NCBI GenBank assembly: GCA_964516325.1
Contig: CAZFAP010000138.1
Span: 1 to 13,068 of the forward strand
Source: CAZFAP01 sp964516325
GTDB taxonomy: Bacteria; Auribacterota; JABMQX01
DNA: 13,068 bases
Reading direction: 5' to 3'
The notes beneath the pieces are model-generated. The model was not told where the DNA came from. It searched no databases and saw nothing but the letters and a program-made list of their open reading frames with translations. This document shows, one piece after another, positions 1 to 6,360 of this stretch. The translations under genes were made by a program, and so were the position numbers. The number at the start of each line of letters is the position of its first letter. Within the stretch, counting starts at the first letter, position 1.

Positions 1-228
1 GACATCCCCTCAAATACCCCAAAAACCGGCCAAAAACTGACAAACATGGGCTAAGGCCCGGCCGGGACAGATTCGGGACGAGGCGACGGGAGGATGGAGA
101 TGGCGGGAGGTCAGCCCAGTTTGCCGGGACGAACCACTCAAACGCAGCCGCATCCCAGAAAAATCCGTGCCAGAGGTGGGGGTCCATTTCACGCGCAAAA
201 TTGCGTCGCGCTTTCCACACGGTGCTGA

Positions 229-507
229 TTGCGGGCCGTGAGGCGGTTGCAAGGACGCGAGGAACCGAAAAAGCCGCGAGTTAGGCGTAGGTCGCAGGTG
301 GATTTGGTGTATGACGTACTCCTTGAGGCGGGACGACCGTTGCATATCACGGAGATCATCAAGCGGGTCGAGAAGTTCCATGGTGTGAGACTTGACCGGG
401 AGTCGGTTGTCTCGGCGCTATGCAAAAAGGTGGCGCGAAGCGATCGTTTCGCGCGCACGGAGAGAAACACGTTTGCTTTGAGGGGGGTGAACGCTGATGC
501 TGATTGA
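229..507 (+). CDS. Small HARE-HTH-like winged-helix protein, possibly 5'-truncated
   Basis: Up to 92 residues. From about residue 23 to the end the sequence fits the HARE-HTH winged-helix fold (the domain of RNA polymerase delta, ASXL and some restriction endonucleases): a first helix LVYDVLLEAGRPLHITEII, a second helix with RESVVSALCKKV, then a wing ending in RNTFALR. Such domains bind DNA or mediate protein contacts. The first ~22 residues are Arg/Lys-rich. There is no ATG in the frame; possible starts are TTG 229, GTG 238 or TTG 244, none with a good Shine-Dalgarno sequence, and a TGA lies immediately upstream (226-228). It may therefore be the surviving 3' part of a longer gene. A second small ORF overlaps its last 11 bases. 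The domain call is recognition by eye; the function is unknown. Confidence 0.5.
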   Translation: MRAVRRLQGREEPKKPRVRRRSQVDLVYDVLLEAGRPLHITEIIKRVEKFHGVRLDRESVVSALCKKVARSDRFARTERNTFALRGVNADAD

Positions 508-727
508 CCGGATGGTTTCGCTTCTGGATTTATTGGCGGGTCTCCTGAAGTTCGTACCCGGTCGAGGGGATCAGTTGCTCCCCTTGCCCAAGTGGAGAAA
601 GAAGGCCATACGCCCCTCGGTCTTGCACTTCCTCACCCTCCTGCGAAAGGAAATCAACGAAACGTCAATCTCCGACCGCCTCCGCAGGAAAATCGCTCAA
701 GATTCCATCCCCTACGCTTATACCTGA
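497..727 (+). CDS. Small hypothetical protein coupled to the HARE-HTH gene
   Basis: A 76-residue ORF starting at ATG 497, inside the last codons of the preceding gene (stop 505-507). A purine-rich Shine-Dalgarno-like run, GGGGGGTGA (482-490), sits 6 nt before the ATG, which fits translational coupling. The N-terminus has a short hydrophobic stretch (VSLLDLLAGLLKFV) and the rest is basic. I recognise no family. The GC hairpin at 752-770 follows 24 nt after the stop, as expected for the end of a transcript. The start-site context is the main support; it could still be a chance ORF in decayed DNA. Confidence 0.35.
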   Translation: MLIDRMVSLLDLLAGLLKFVPGRGDQLLPLPKWRKKAIRPSVLHFLTLLRKEINETSISDRLRRKIAQDSIPYAYT

Positions 728-751
728 CACCCGTTATTGTCCAAACTCCAG

Positions 752-770
752 ACCCCGCCGAAGGCGGGGT
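752..770. terminator. GC-rich hairpin, terminator-like
   Basis: A perfect 8-bp stem ACCCCGCC / GGCGGGGT closes a GAA triloop. The downstream run on the plus strand (TATGTCTT) is only moderately T-rich, and the other strand has no T-tract. It could end the plus-strand pair of small ORFs or the minus-strand transcript that passes 1023. A similar block (AGAC, C-rich arm, GGCGGGGTTAT) occurs at 8698-8721, so it may instead be a copy of a dispersed hairpin element. Confidence 0.45.
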
Positions 771-1022
771 TATGTCTTCCCACCGTCCGTTGAGGCCATC
801 GCCCTCGCCTCGCCGGGCCTCCCAGGTTCCTCGACTGGTCTGTCCGCGTGCGCTGTCCCCATTCACCCCGGGAGGCCCCATGGCTGCTTACGCTCGTTCC
901 TTCACCATCGGCGGCGGGCTGACCGCTCTCCATTCGTGTAACGAGGCCAAATCGGGGTGCGTCGCGCGTATCTCTAATGAGACATGCAAATGAGCCCTCG
1001 ACGGGGAGGGATCGTCCGAGAG
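771..1022. other. Stretch without a convincing gene
   Basis: Together with the preceding hairpin this makes about 295 bp between the small ORF stop (727) and the chimeric minus-strand gene (1023). ORFs exist in several frames but none has a start context or recognisable domain. Read on the minus strand it is purine-rich and G-rich, with runs such as GGAACCTGGGAGGCCCGG that could form structured RNA; I cannot assign an RNA family. Confidence 0.5.
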
Positions 1023-1259
1023 CTACTTGATTCGCCCAGCGGCTCTCTCGAACTCGGCGCAGGCGATGTGGTGATCGAATGTGGGCTCGACGAGCTTCGC
1101 CTCTGCCTGCGAGAGGGAGACCTTGGCATCCAGAAGGTCGCGGCTTGTTCCGGCGCCCGCCTTTCCCGTTTTCCGGATGGACTCCGCCGCTCGCTTAGCG
1201 GCATCCAAGACGAGCAGAATGACCCGGTGCTCGTGTTGGAGTATTTCTATCGGCGTCAT
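1023..1259 (-). pseudogene. Chimeric ORF: hemerythrin N-terminus fused to TolC-type efflux protein C-terminus
   Basis: ATG 1259 follows GAGAGG at ~7 nt spacing and lies 11 nt after the DUF6448-like stop, so it is placed as the next gene of that operon. Residues 1-~33 match the start of a hemerythrin HHE cation-binding protein (TPIEILQHEHRVILLVLD, with the first His pair and the amphipathic helix). Residues ~36-78 instead match the extreme C-terminus of TolC/OEP outer-membrane efflux proteins (TSRDLLDAKVSLSQAEA, then FDHHIACAEFERAAGRI and the stop). The reading frame stays open across the join, near 1153-1163. A real hemerythrin domain needs ~130 residues with further His/Glu ligands, and a TolC protomer ~400-480, so neither half should function. 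Both family matches are by eye but strong. It is best read as a deletion scar or an assembly join. Confidence 0.7.
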
Positions 1260-1270
1260 GGCGTAGCCTC

Positions 1271-1945
1271 TCAATGACGATGACCGGCGTCGCCTCCGGC
1301 TTCTTCGGCTTTCCCCTGATGCAGAGCACTCGTCGCCGTTGCCTCTTCGCCGCGATGCCCTGCATGCTCCGTTGCGTCTGTGAACAGCCGCTCGGCATAA
1401 TGCACAAACTCGACATAAGCGGCAACAAATTCGCGCCCGGCCTCTACACTTTCGTCGGCATGTTTCTTGGTTTGTGCCGCATGCGGGAACCGCCCACGAA
1501 TCCCTTCGGCGACAGTGTCCGTGACGATTTTCACAAGATGGTTGACGTCGCCTTTCTCCAGCGCCTTGTCAGCTTCAACGACGGCGGGGTTTAGCTCCGC
1601 CCCTGCAGGCTTCAGACCGGTGTAGGCAGCGCCTTCCCCTGCGCGATGAATCCTCACGAGGGTCTCGAAGAAATACATGTCCGCGAGTTCCTTGGCTTCT
1701 GGTCCCTTCGCCCGCACGGTCAATGTTTTTTTGAAGGCCTCACGAATCTCCGCTTCATCCTCTTTCCTCACCCACTTGAGAACAGGCGTCACGTCGCCCT
1801 TTTGAAGCGCTGTCCTCGCCTCCGTCACGATGGGACCATCAAGGGTATCGCAGTGGGCATCCGCGATCGGCGCATAAGCCCCGAAGGCGAAAACGATTGC
1901 CGCGAGCGTCGCTACAACTCTGATGATACCTGCCTTTCCCCTCAT
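1271..1945 (-). CDS. DUF6448-like exported protein
   Basis: 224 residues from ATG 1945, preceded by AAAGGAAAACGGAC (AAGGA at ~8 nt); an upstream in-frame TTG at 1981 is less likely. Residues 1-~30 form a Sec signal peptide: basic start, hydrophobic core (VVATLAAIVFAFGAYAPI), and ADA before HCDTLDGPI. The mature protein starts with the conserved HCDTLDGP motif and contains two related halves (TEARTALQKGDVTPVLKWV and EADKALEKGDVNHLVKIV). The motifs FFETLVRIHRAGEGA and GREFVAAYVEFVHYAERLF complete the DUF6448 pattern. The C-terminal ~30 residues are His-rich. Conserved His/Cys/Asp suggest metal binding, which is inference; the family has no established function. Its start overlaps the TGA of the upstream in-frame segment (ATGA), and a hemerythrin start follows 11 nt downstream, so it sits in a tight operon. 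Confidence 0.85.
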   Translation of the reverse strand: MRGKAGIIRVVATLAAIVFAFGAYAPIADAHCDTLDGPIVTEARTALQKGDVTPVLKWVRKEDEAEIREAFKKTLTVRAKGPEAKELADMYFFETLVRIHRAGEGAAYTGLKPAGAELNPAVVEADKALEKGDVNHLVKIVTDTVAEGIRGRFPHAAQTKKHADESVEAGREFVAAYVEFVHYAERLFTDATEHAGHRGEEATATSALHQGKAEEAGGDAGHRH

Positions 1946-2166
1946 GTCCGTTTTCCTTTCTGTTCTTTGTGGGTTCCGCAATTGTTCGATTCTCGAGTGC
2001 GAATGGGATGTACACCAACCGCCTGAGCGAAGACCTGCCAGGCGCTATCGGCGTGGTGCTTGAATTTGAACTTGCCGTCGCTCATGTGCCACAGGACCGC
2101 AGCCGGTTGAACAATGCCCAGGAGCATAACAGAAACCGTTGAATCGTTTCCCAGAATCCTGGCACA
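1942..2166 (-). CDS. Open segment after the membrane-protein TAG; possible small protein or readthrough extension
   Basis: The frame of the membrane-protein gene stays open for 74 more codons after its TAG (2167-2169) and ends in a TGA that overlaps the DUF6448-like ATG as ATGA (1945-1942). The first internal ATG is at 2127 (61 residues, starting MLLGIVQPAAVLWHMSDGKF), but no Shine-Dalgarno sequence precedes it. The sequence has a hydrophobic start, then a basic and His-containing part, and reads more like protein than random translation. It could be a small coupled gene, the former C-terminus of the membrane protein cut off by a point mutation to TAG, or chance. I recognise no family. Confidence 0.35.
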   Translation of the reverse strand, partial: CARILGNDSTVSVMLLGIVQPAAVLWHMSDGKFKFKHHADSAWQVFAQAVGVHPIRTRESNNCGTHKEQKGKRT

Positions 2167-3225
2167 CTACACTTGCCCGCGGCGTTCGCTTAACTTTCTG
2201 TCTGCCACGGCTCGCGCTCTCTCCGCCCTCGAGAGACTGACGAGCAAATCTGTCGCACCCATCGGAATCATGAGGAGAATGCCGCCGGCCCATAGCCCCG
2301 TCTTCACGAGGTCCGCAAACTCTGTAAGGAGCGCGCCGACCGCTCCCTCTCCCACACCGGTGATAAGCCGGTTGATAGGACCGTACAGGGCAATAAAGGC
2401 GATCGGCACCACGCTCGCTACCCACAAAGCGAATGCACCCCGCGCCCGGTGCGCCGCGTCAGGTCTGGCTTCCACATTTTGCAGACACAGGATCGCCGCG
2501 GCTATCAGCAGCATCATCGCCGCCAGACTCACAAACCCGGTGAAGATCAGGAAGCGCGGCGGCATGTGGTATAGATGGAACGCGTCGAGTATCAACTTGA
2601 GCGGCGTTAACAGAGGAATTGTGCCGACCTCCTTCGGCTGGGTGGGCAGAACGAGCGTCAGCAGATATACCCCGCCTCCAACTGCGCCAACGATGGCGGC
2701 TGCAGTGCTCCTGGGTCGAAAACATCGAGCGCGGCTCCCCACATAGATGCCAACCATCGCGAGCAAAGCCACCACACGTGCAGATCCCGTGGAGAACTCG
2801 GACAGGCCACCCCCCAACCGCGGCAGCTCCGCATCGCTGCCACTGCGTATCGAAATGACAACAGCAAGCATTCCCATTAACATCAAGACGATCCCGCGCG
2901 CAATGCCCTTGCCCCGGACAGCGAGAAGAATCGCCGCGATCCCCGCTATCGCCGGGTAAAGATGCCAGAACTTTGTGACAATCGGCGCCCCCCCTTGCCC
3001 GAGGACAAGAATGTTGACGAAAATCAGCCGCAACCCGCCATCACCCGCGATCACCATCGGCAACAAGAAGCCGACCAGCAAAACCACCCCCAGTCGAACG
3101 AAAGCCCTTCTGCGGATCCTTTCGTCCTCCAGGCCGGGCGACACGCCCGTGCCGCCAGGTCCCAATTGGTTTTTCGTGCCCGTCCCGGGCGGCTCCTCAA
3201 TTCCATTGTGCATCCAGTTCTCCAT
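2167..3225 (-). CDS. Unrecognised multi-pass inner-membrane protein
   Basis: ATG 3225 is chosen because GGAGGAGACGGTC precedes it directly (GGAGGA at ~7 nt). The frame extends upstream to 3336, but that part has no such signal and is not membrane-like. The product has 352 residues. Residues ~1-38 form a hydrophilic Gly/Pro-rich tail, then about eight hydrophobic segments follow, for example FVRLGVVLLVGFLLPMVIAG, IARGIVLMLMGMLAVVISI, RFLIFTGFVSLAAMMLLIAA and LWAGGILLMIPMGATDLLVS. The C-terminus is basic and Arg-rich. I see no transporter, kinase or protease motif. It heads the minus-strand group with the DUF6448-like gene and the hemerythrin/TolC chimera, so a role at the envelope, perhaps metal-related, is possible; that is guesswork from context. 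Confidence 0.75.
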   Translation of the reverse strand: MENWMHNGIEEPPGTGTKNQLGPGGTGVSPGLEDERIRRRAFVRLGVVLLVGFLLPMVIAGDGGLRLIFVNILVLGQGGAPIVTKFWHLYPAIAGIAAILLAVRGKGIARGIVLMLMGMLAVVISIRSGSDAELPRLGGGLSEFSTGSARVVALLAMVGIYVGSRARCFRPRSTAAAIVGAVGGGVYLLTLVLPTQPKEVGTIPLLTPLKLILDAFHLYHMPPRFLIFTGFVSLAAMMLLIAAAILCLQNVEARPDAAHRARGAFALWVASVVPIAFIALYGPINRLITGVGEGAVGALLTEFADLVKTGLWAGGILLMIPMGATDLLVSLSRAERARAVADRKLSERRGQV

Positions 3226-4139
3226 GACCGTCTCCTCCAGGTTCAAGTGCTCTGTTGGCTTGGCGGGAATTGGGCACCTCCCCTTCGCGTTTGAGCCACT
3301 CCCGCAGGTGGTGAAGCGTTGAGTTTTCTGAGGCATGAGGGAGGCTCTGGATATCCGCTCCAGCGGGATTGAGGGAGTCGAGGGACTCCCCCGGACGGAT
3401 ATCTGTCGCGACCCAGCTGGCTACCTCTCGCGGGGTGCTTTCCAGCAGAGCCCGCTTCCGTTTCACCGGGTGAAAGGTACGCCGAAGGCTTGATTCGCCG
3501 CTCGATGGCCAAAGGTCGGGGCTCGTAATGAGTTGTGACAGAAAGGGCATACGTCGCGTCGTCCGCCAAGAGAAAGTGCCTCGCGGCCACGCTCCGCCCG
3601 CCGCACACTTCCCCTACAATGGGCGGCGACCATCGCCGGACAAGCATGTTGGGGGACTCTCGATGAGCGCTCCACAGCATCCGGTTGGCTTGCGCTGAGG
3701 TTTCACTGAGGAAGCGGAACAACCGTAGGGGGCGAAGAAGGCACGAACGGAGGGAAGGTGGGCTGTTTATTCGCATGGCAAGCTCCCCGGTCTGTATGAG
3801 ACGGCACACTTCATCCCGTGACGAGCCCCAATCTCGAGCCCGTCTGAGTCTCAAACGGAGAGCTATTTCCTGCATGGCCCCCTCTTTCTCATCAACCATG
3901 CGAATTTTCCAGAGCCCAAAAGACCCGAAGGTTGGTTGCATTCTCGCTCAGGTAGTGGGGGGTGTCAAGCACTTTTCCCGGATTAGAAACCTATTGTCTC
4001 CTTCCCATAGGTTCCGCCACAGTACTGCGCGCCCAGAAAGCTCAGGTCAGCTTACCAGTGAGAGTCTGGTCAGGGTAAGGGTCAGGCCGGCCTGTAGCGA
4101 CCATCCGCCGTCAGGAGCAATCCGAGCGTCGAAGCGGTG
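3226..4139. other. About 0.9 kb without a recognisable gene
   Basis: Several overlapping ORFs of 100-230 codons occupy this stretch on the minus strand, including a 232-codon frame (3941-3243) and a 117-codon frame (3550-3197). None shows a recognisable domain, and their composition (Arg/Ser/Pro-rich) is typical of out-of-frame reading. One internal start (ATG 3774, minus strand) has GGGGAG about 7 nt before it and begins MRINSPPSLRSCLLRP. On the minus strand, in frame with tetR just past its TGA, a short segment (ARIAPDGGWSLQAGLTLTLT) alternates hydrophobic and polar residues like a beta-strand. This may be decayed coding DNA, a long leader or an RNA locus; I cannot decide. Confidence 0.4.
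3940..3968 (-). promoter_or_regulatory. Candidate sigma-70 promoter reading toward the membrane-protein operon
   Basis: On the minus strand a perfect TTGACA (3968-3963) is followed after 17 bp by GAGAAT (3945-3940), which matches four of six -10 positions. It would give a leader of ~710 nt before ATG 3225, which is long, so it may serve a small gene or RNA in between. Sequence match only. Confidence 0.35.
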
Positions 4140-4514
4140 TCATCGCGACCCGACAGTCCGTAACATGAAGTGAATCCTGCCGCGTGGTATGCCTCGGTTT
4201 TCCCGGATCAATCGGACGTGCTGCGCAAGCAACTGTCTGAGGTGCTCAAGAGCATCGGAACTAGCCTCGCGGACAACTCTGACGTTGCCGAGGAGCGCTT
4301 CCCGAAACAGATCGGGGATGGCGTCCAACACATGCCCCTTGCTCTTGAAGTGCCGGTAGATAGCCGACGGGACAAGCCCGACCCTACGGGCAATGGCCGC
4401 TATGCTCAGGCCCTGGAGCCCCCCACGGCCGATCAGGTCCAAAGCGGCACGAGCAATCTGTTCTTTTCTGATCTGGGTATTTAGCTTCCTTGCCCTCATT
4501 TTCGACCTCGCCAT
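4140..4514 (-). pseudogene. TetR/AcrR-family regulator, C-terminally truncated
   Basis: 124 residues from ATG 4514, against ~190-220 for the family. Residues ~14-60 form a canonical TetR DNA-binding domain: helix 1 (RKEQIARAALDLIGRGG), then the helix-turn-helix SIAAIARRVGLVPSAIYRHF and the SKGHVLDAI segment. Residues ~65-110 resemble the first helices of the ligand and dimerisation domain (LRQLLAQHVRLIRENRGIPR). Homology stops near residue 111 (about 4182), and an unrelated tail (GRIHFMLRTVGSR) leads to a TGA. Most of the effector and dimerisation domain is missing, so normal induction is unlikely, although the HTH and the operator are intact. A TolC C-terminal fragment lies 3 kb downstream on the same strand; TetR plus TolC is a usual pairing in RND efflux operons, so both may be leftovers of one locus (inference). 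Confidence 0.75.
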
Positions 4515-4533
4515 TGTGAACCGCGATTCACAA
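4514..4533. promoter_or_regulatory. Palindromic operator at the tetR start
   Basis: TTGTGAACCGCGATTCACAA is a 20-bp palindrome with a single non-pairing position (4521/4526). It begins at the first base of the tetR start codon. Its size, symmetry and placement fit an autoregulatory TetR operator. No gene is found divergently within 300 bp, so only self-regulation can be proposed. Confidence 0.65.
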
Positions 4534-4688
4534 TATACGGTTGCCGCGGCTTCGTGTCAAGGGGGGTGAGACAAATCGGGTAATCCCTCCCTCTTGGGAC
4601 GGACACATTGCAGTCGCTCATGAACTTCGCTCACCCGGAGACAATGATAATGTCCGCTCCCTGATAGCGCCTTTCAGGTCGGGCGCCA

Positions 4689-4764
4689 CGAACACACCAA
4701 GACACAAAGGAGAGATGACCCTCGGGCGAAGGTATTCTTGTGTCTTCGTGTCTTGGTGGTTCGC
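4689..4764. repeat. REP/MITE-like inverted repeat
   Basis: Arms CACCAAGACAC (4695-4705) and GTGTCTTGGTG (4748-4758) are perfect inverted copies 42 bp apart. The symmetry extends outward imperfectly (CGAAC on the left, GTTCG on the right). The right arm also holds a direct duplication of GTGTCTT (4740-4746 and 4748-4754). Related CACCAAGACAC-type inverted sequences are, to my knowledge, common between genes in environmental bacterial genomes. There is no transposase gene. It sits between tetR and the upstream Gfo/Idh gene. Confidence 0.6.
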
Positions 4765-4785
4765 GAAAAAGCTCCCCGCGTGAGG

Positions 4786-4893
4786 CTAATTTTCAGGACA
4801 GAGACCGACCGCCGGGGTCAGAACGCGTCTTGTGCCTTGGGACTGACGTTCGTAGGTGGCCATGAGGGCGCCAGCGGCGCCGGTCAGAAACTC
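4786..4893 (-). pseudogene. Possible C-terminal remnant of a second Gfo/Idh/MocA gene
   Basis: Directly after the TAG of the Gfo/Idh gene the same frame stays open for 35 codons to a second TAG (4788-4786). The segment begins EFLTGAAGALMATYERQSQG and continues with TRRVL. It resembles the last helix and tail of many MocA-type oxidoreductases (TG..G...A...YES...G..V.L). The upstream gene already ends in its own typical C-terminus (MRSPWRL), so this would be a leftover from a neighbouring paralogue. The match is short and could be chance. Confidence 0.28.
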
Positions 4894-6192
4894 CTACAGG
4901 CGCCAGGGACTGCGCATGGGCCTGCTCAACATTTTGTTCGCCTCGTCATCCCCGACGAACTGCTCCGTCCTGGTGTCCCATTTCAGCTTTCGTTTGAGGC
5001 GAGCTGATATATCCGCCACCATGCCCAGGTAGGAGGCTTTGTGACCCGCTTCGACGTCGGACACAGGGTCGCGGCGTGTCCGGACGCTCCGCAGGAAATC
5101 GCCATAGGGATTGTCGGACTCGTGAAGATGAATCTCATTTGGTTTGATCGTGGCGCTCAGAAGCGATTCCGGCTGAGCCCAGATTCCAGCGCGGTCCACG
5201 TGAACCCACCCCTTGTCCCCAATGAAACGGCAGCCTATCTTCTGCTGAAAATGGTCCGAGTAAACCATTCGCAATCCGCTCGCATAAGTAAAGTTGGCCT
5301 TCCAGGCGTCAACGTTATCGGTGAAACCCACGTTCCGATAGGTCGCGCTGCATTCGACTTCAAATGGTTCGTTGGCGACCTCCGGACAGCCCCAATAAGC
5401 GATATCGAGATGGTGCACTCCCCAGTTGACGATGAACCCGGTGCAGTAGTCCCAGATCAGATACCAATCGGGCCAGGCGACGCGCCCCGGGTTGTAGGGC
5501 TTCTTGGGGGCGGGTCCGAGCCACATATCCCAGTCGAAGCCCGGGGCAACCGGCTGCGGCGTCAGAGGTCCCGTGTACCCGGGCTTGAAGTTGGGACCTT
5601 CTGCCGCGACCTCCACAGTGTAAATCTTGCCGACGTATCCGTTTCTGGCGAGCTCGCAGGCGAACCGGAAGTTGCGCTCCGATCGCTGCTGGGTGCCCGT
5701 CTGGAATATTATGCCGCCCTTTCGGACCGCCTCGCGGATCGTTTGGCATTCCTTTACGGACACGCCCAGCGGCTTCTCGCAATACATATCTTTGTTGGCA
5801 CGGACCGCCGCCAGAACCATCAGCGCATGCCAATGGTCCTGAGGGGCGATCATCACAGCGTCAATGTCCTTGCGAGCAAGTAACTCTCGAAAGTCGGCAT
5901 ACATGGAACATCCCTTGTCGCCATAATGATCGTCCACGAGCTTCCTGGCTTTTTGGCGCCGATCCTCGTAGGCATCGCATACCGCCACGACTCGAGCTTC
6001 TTGATATGCCCCGAGCCCCTTCGTGTTGGCTACTCCCCGACCACCGACCCCTATGGAACCGATGGTGATTCTGTCGCTGGGCGCGCCACCGCCGTTGCCG
6101 CCCAGCGCGGACGAACGGATAACGCACGGGATACTTACCGCCCCAACGGCGGCTCGCTTGAGAAACTCGCGTCGAGTGATAGGATTCTTCAT
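4894..6192 (-). CDS. Tat-exported Gfo/Idh/MocA-family oxidoreductase
   Basis: 432 residues, the usual length for exported members of this NAD(P)-dependent sugar oxidoreductase family. Residues 5-12 carry a twin-arginine motif (TRREFLK, R7-R8) followed by a hydrophobic stretch, so the folded protein should cross the membrane with its cofactor. The Rossmann loop GSIGVGGRG (45-53) and the EKP motif (139-141, in MYCEKPLGV) mark the dinucleotide-binding domain; NWGVHHLDIAYWG (~256-268) holds the conserved active-site His region. The C-terminus LSRPMRSPWRL is typical of PVC-group homologues. ATG 6192 has AGGAG ~10 nt upstream. It starts 39 nt after the FGGY-kinase remnant, suggesting it was the last gene of a polyol/pentose operon. 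The substrate cannot be read from sequence. Confidence 0.92.
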   Translation of the reverse strand: MKNPITRREFLKRAAVGAVSIPCVIRSSALGGNGGGAPSDRITIGSIGVGGRGVANTKGLGAYQEARVVAVCDAYEDRRQKARKLVDDHYGDKGCSMYADFRELLARKDIDAVMIAPQDHWHALMVLAAVRANKDMYCEKPLGVSVKECQTIREAVRKGGIIFQTGTQQRSERNFRFACELARNGYVGKIYTVEVAAEGPNFKPGYTGPLTPQPVAPGFDWDMWLGPAPKKPYNPGRVAWPDWYLIWDYCTGFIVNWGVHHLDIAYWGCPEVANEPFEVECSATYRNVGFTDNVDAWKANFTYASGLRMVYSDHFQQKIGCRFIGDKGWVHVDRAGIWAQPESLLSATIKPNEIHLHESDNPYGDFLRSVRTRRDPVSDVEAGHKASYLGMVADISARLKRKLKWDTRTEQFVGDDEANKMLSRPMRSPWRL

Positions 6193-6231
6193 GGCTTTCC
6201 CACTCCTCTCTTTTTTACAGCATGCAAGAGC

Positions 6232-6360
6232 CTACTCGGAACACTTAACCCGACCCACGTCCTTCAAAAATCTCAATGCCGGGTATATTCTCTTGTATCG
6301 TTCAAAGTGAAATTTGCATTCCTGCGTCAGCTTCAGATTCGGTTCAATCCTTTCCTTCAC
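6232..6360 (-). pseudogene. C-terminal remnant of an FGGY-family kinase (xylulokinase-like)
   Basis: Forty-two codons, in a different frame from the M1PDH fragment and overlapping its last bases, encode VKERIEPNLKLTQECKFHFE followed by RYKRIYPALR and a tail to TAG 6234-6232. The IEPN..L segment plus Y+RIYPALR is the characteristic end of xylulokinase-type FGGY kinases, which phosphorylate pentuloses such as D-xylulose with ATP. The frame is closed upstream by a TAG at 6381-6379, so all ATP- and sugar-binding parts are absent. The segment is visibly more A/T-rich than its surroundings. Together with the truncated M1PDH it marks a deletion inside a polyol operon. Recognition is by eye from a short but distinctive motif. 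Confidence 0.68.

Noticed and set aside
19..37. Short tandem CCAAAAAC repeat near the left edge
   Set aside because: Only two copies of 8 bases; too little to call a repeat array or iteron.
771..970. Possible group II intron or other structured RNA remnant on the minus strand
   Set aside because: G-rich runs such as GGAACCTGGGAGG are suggestive, but no domain V, boundary motif or reverse transcriptase can be identified.
3243..3941. Minus-strand 232-codon frame upstream of the membrane protein
   Set aside because: Not called as a gene: no family match, no ribosome-binding site at its first ATG (which overlaps the proposed -10 box), and the frame runs to just before the well-supported ATG at 3225. 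Kept only as part of the unexplained region.
5041..5883. Plus-strand 280-codon frame opposite the Gfo/Idh gene
   Set aside because: Antisense shadow of an unmistakable oxidoreductase gene, with no recognisable motif and no fitting start.
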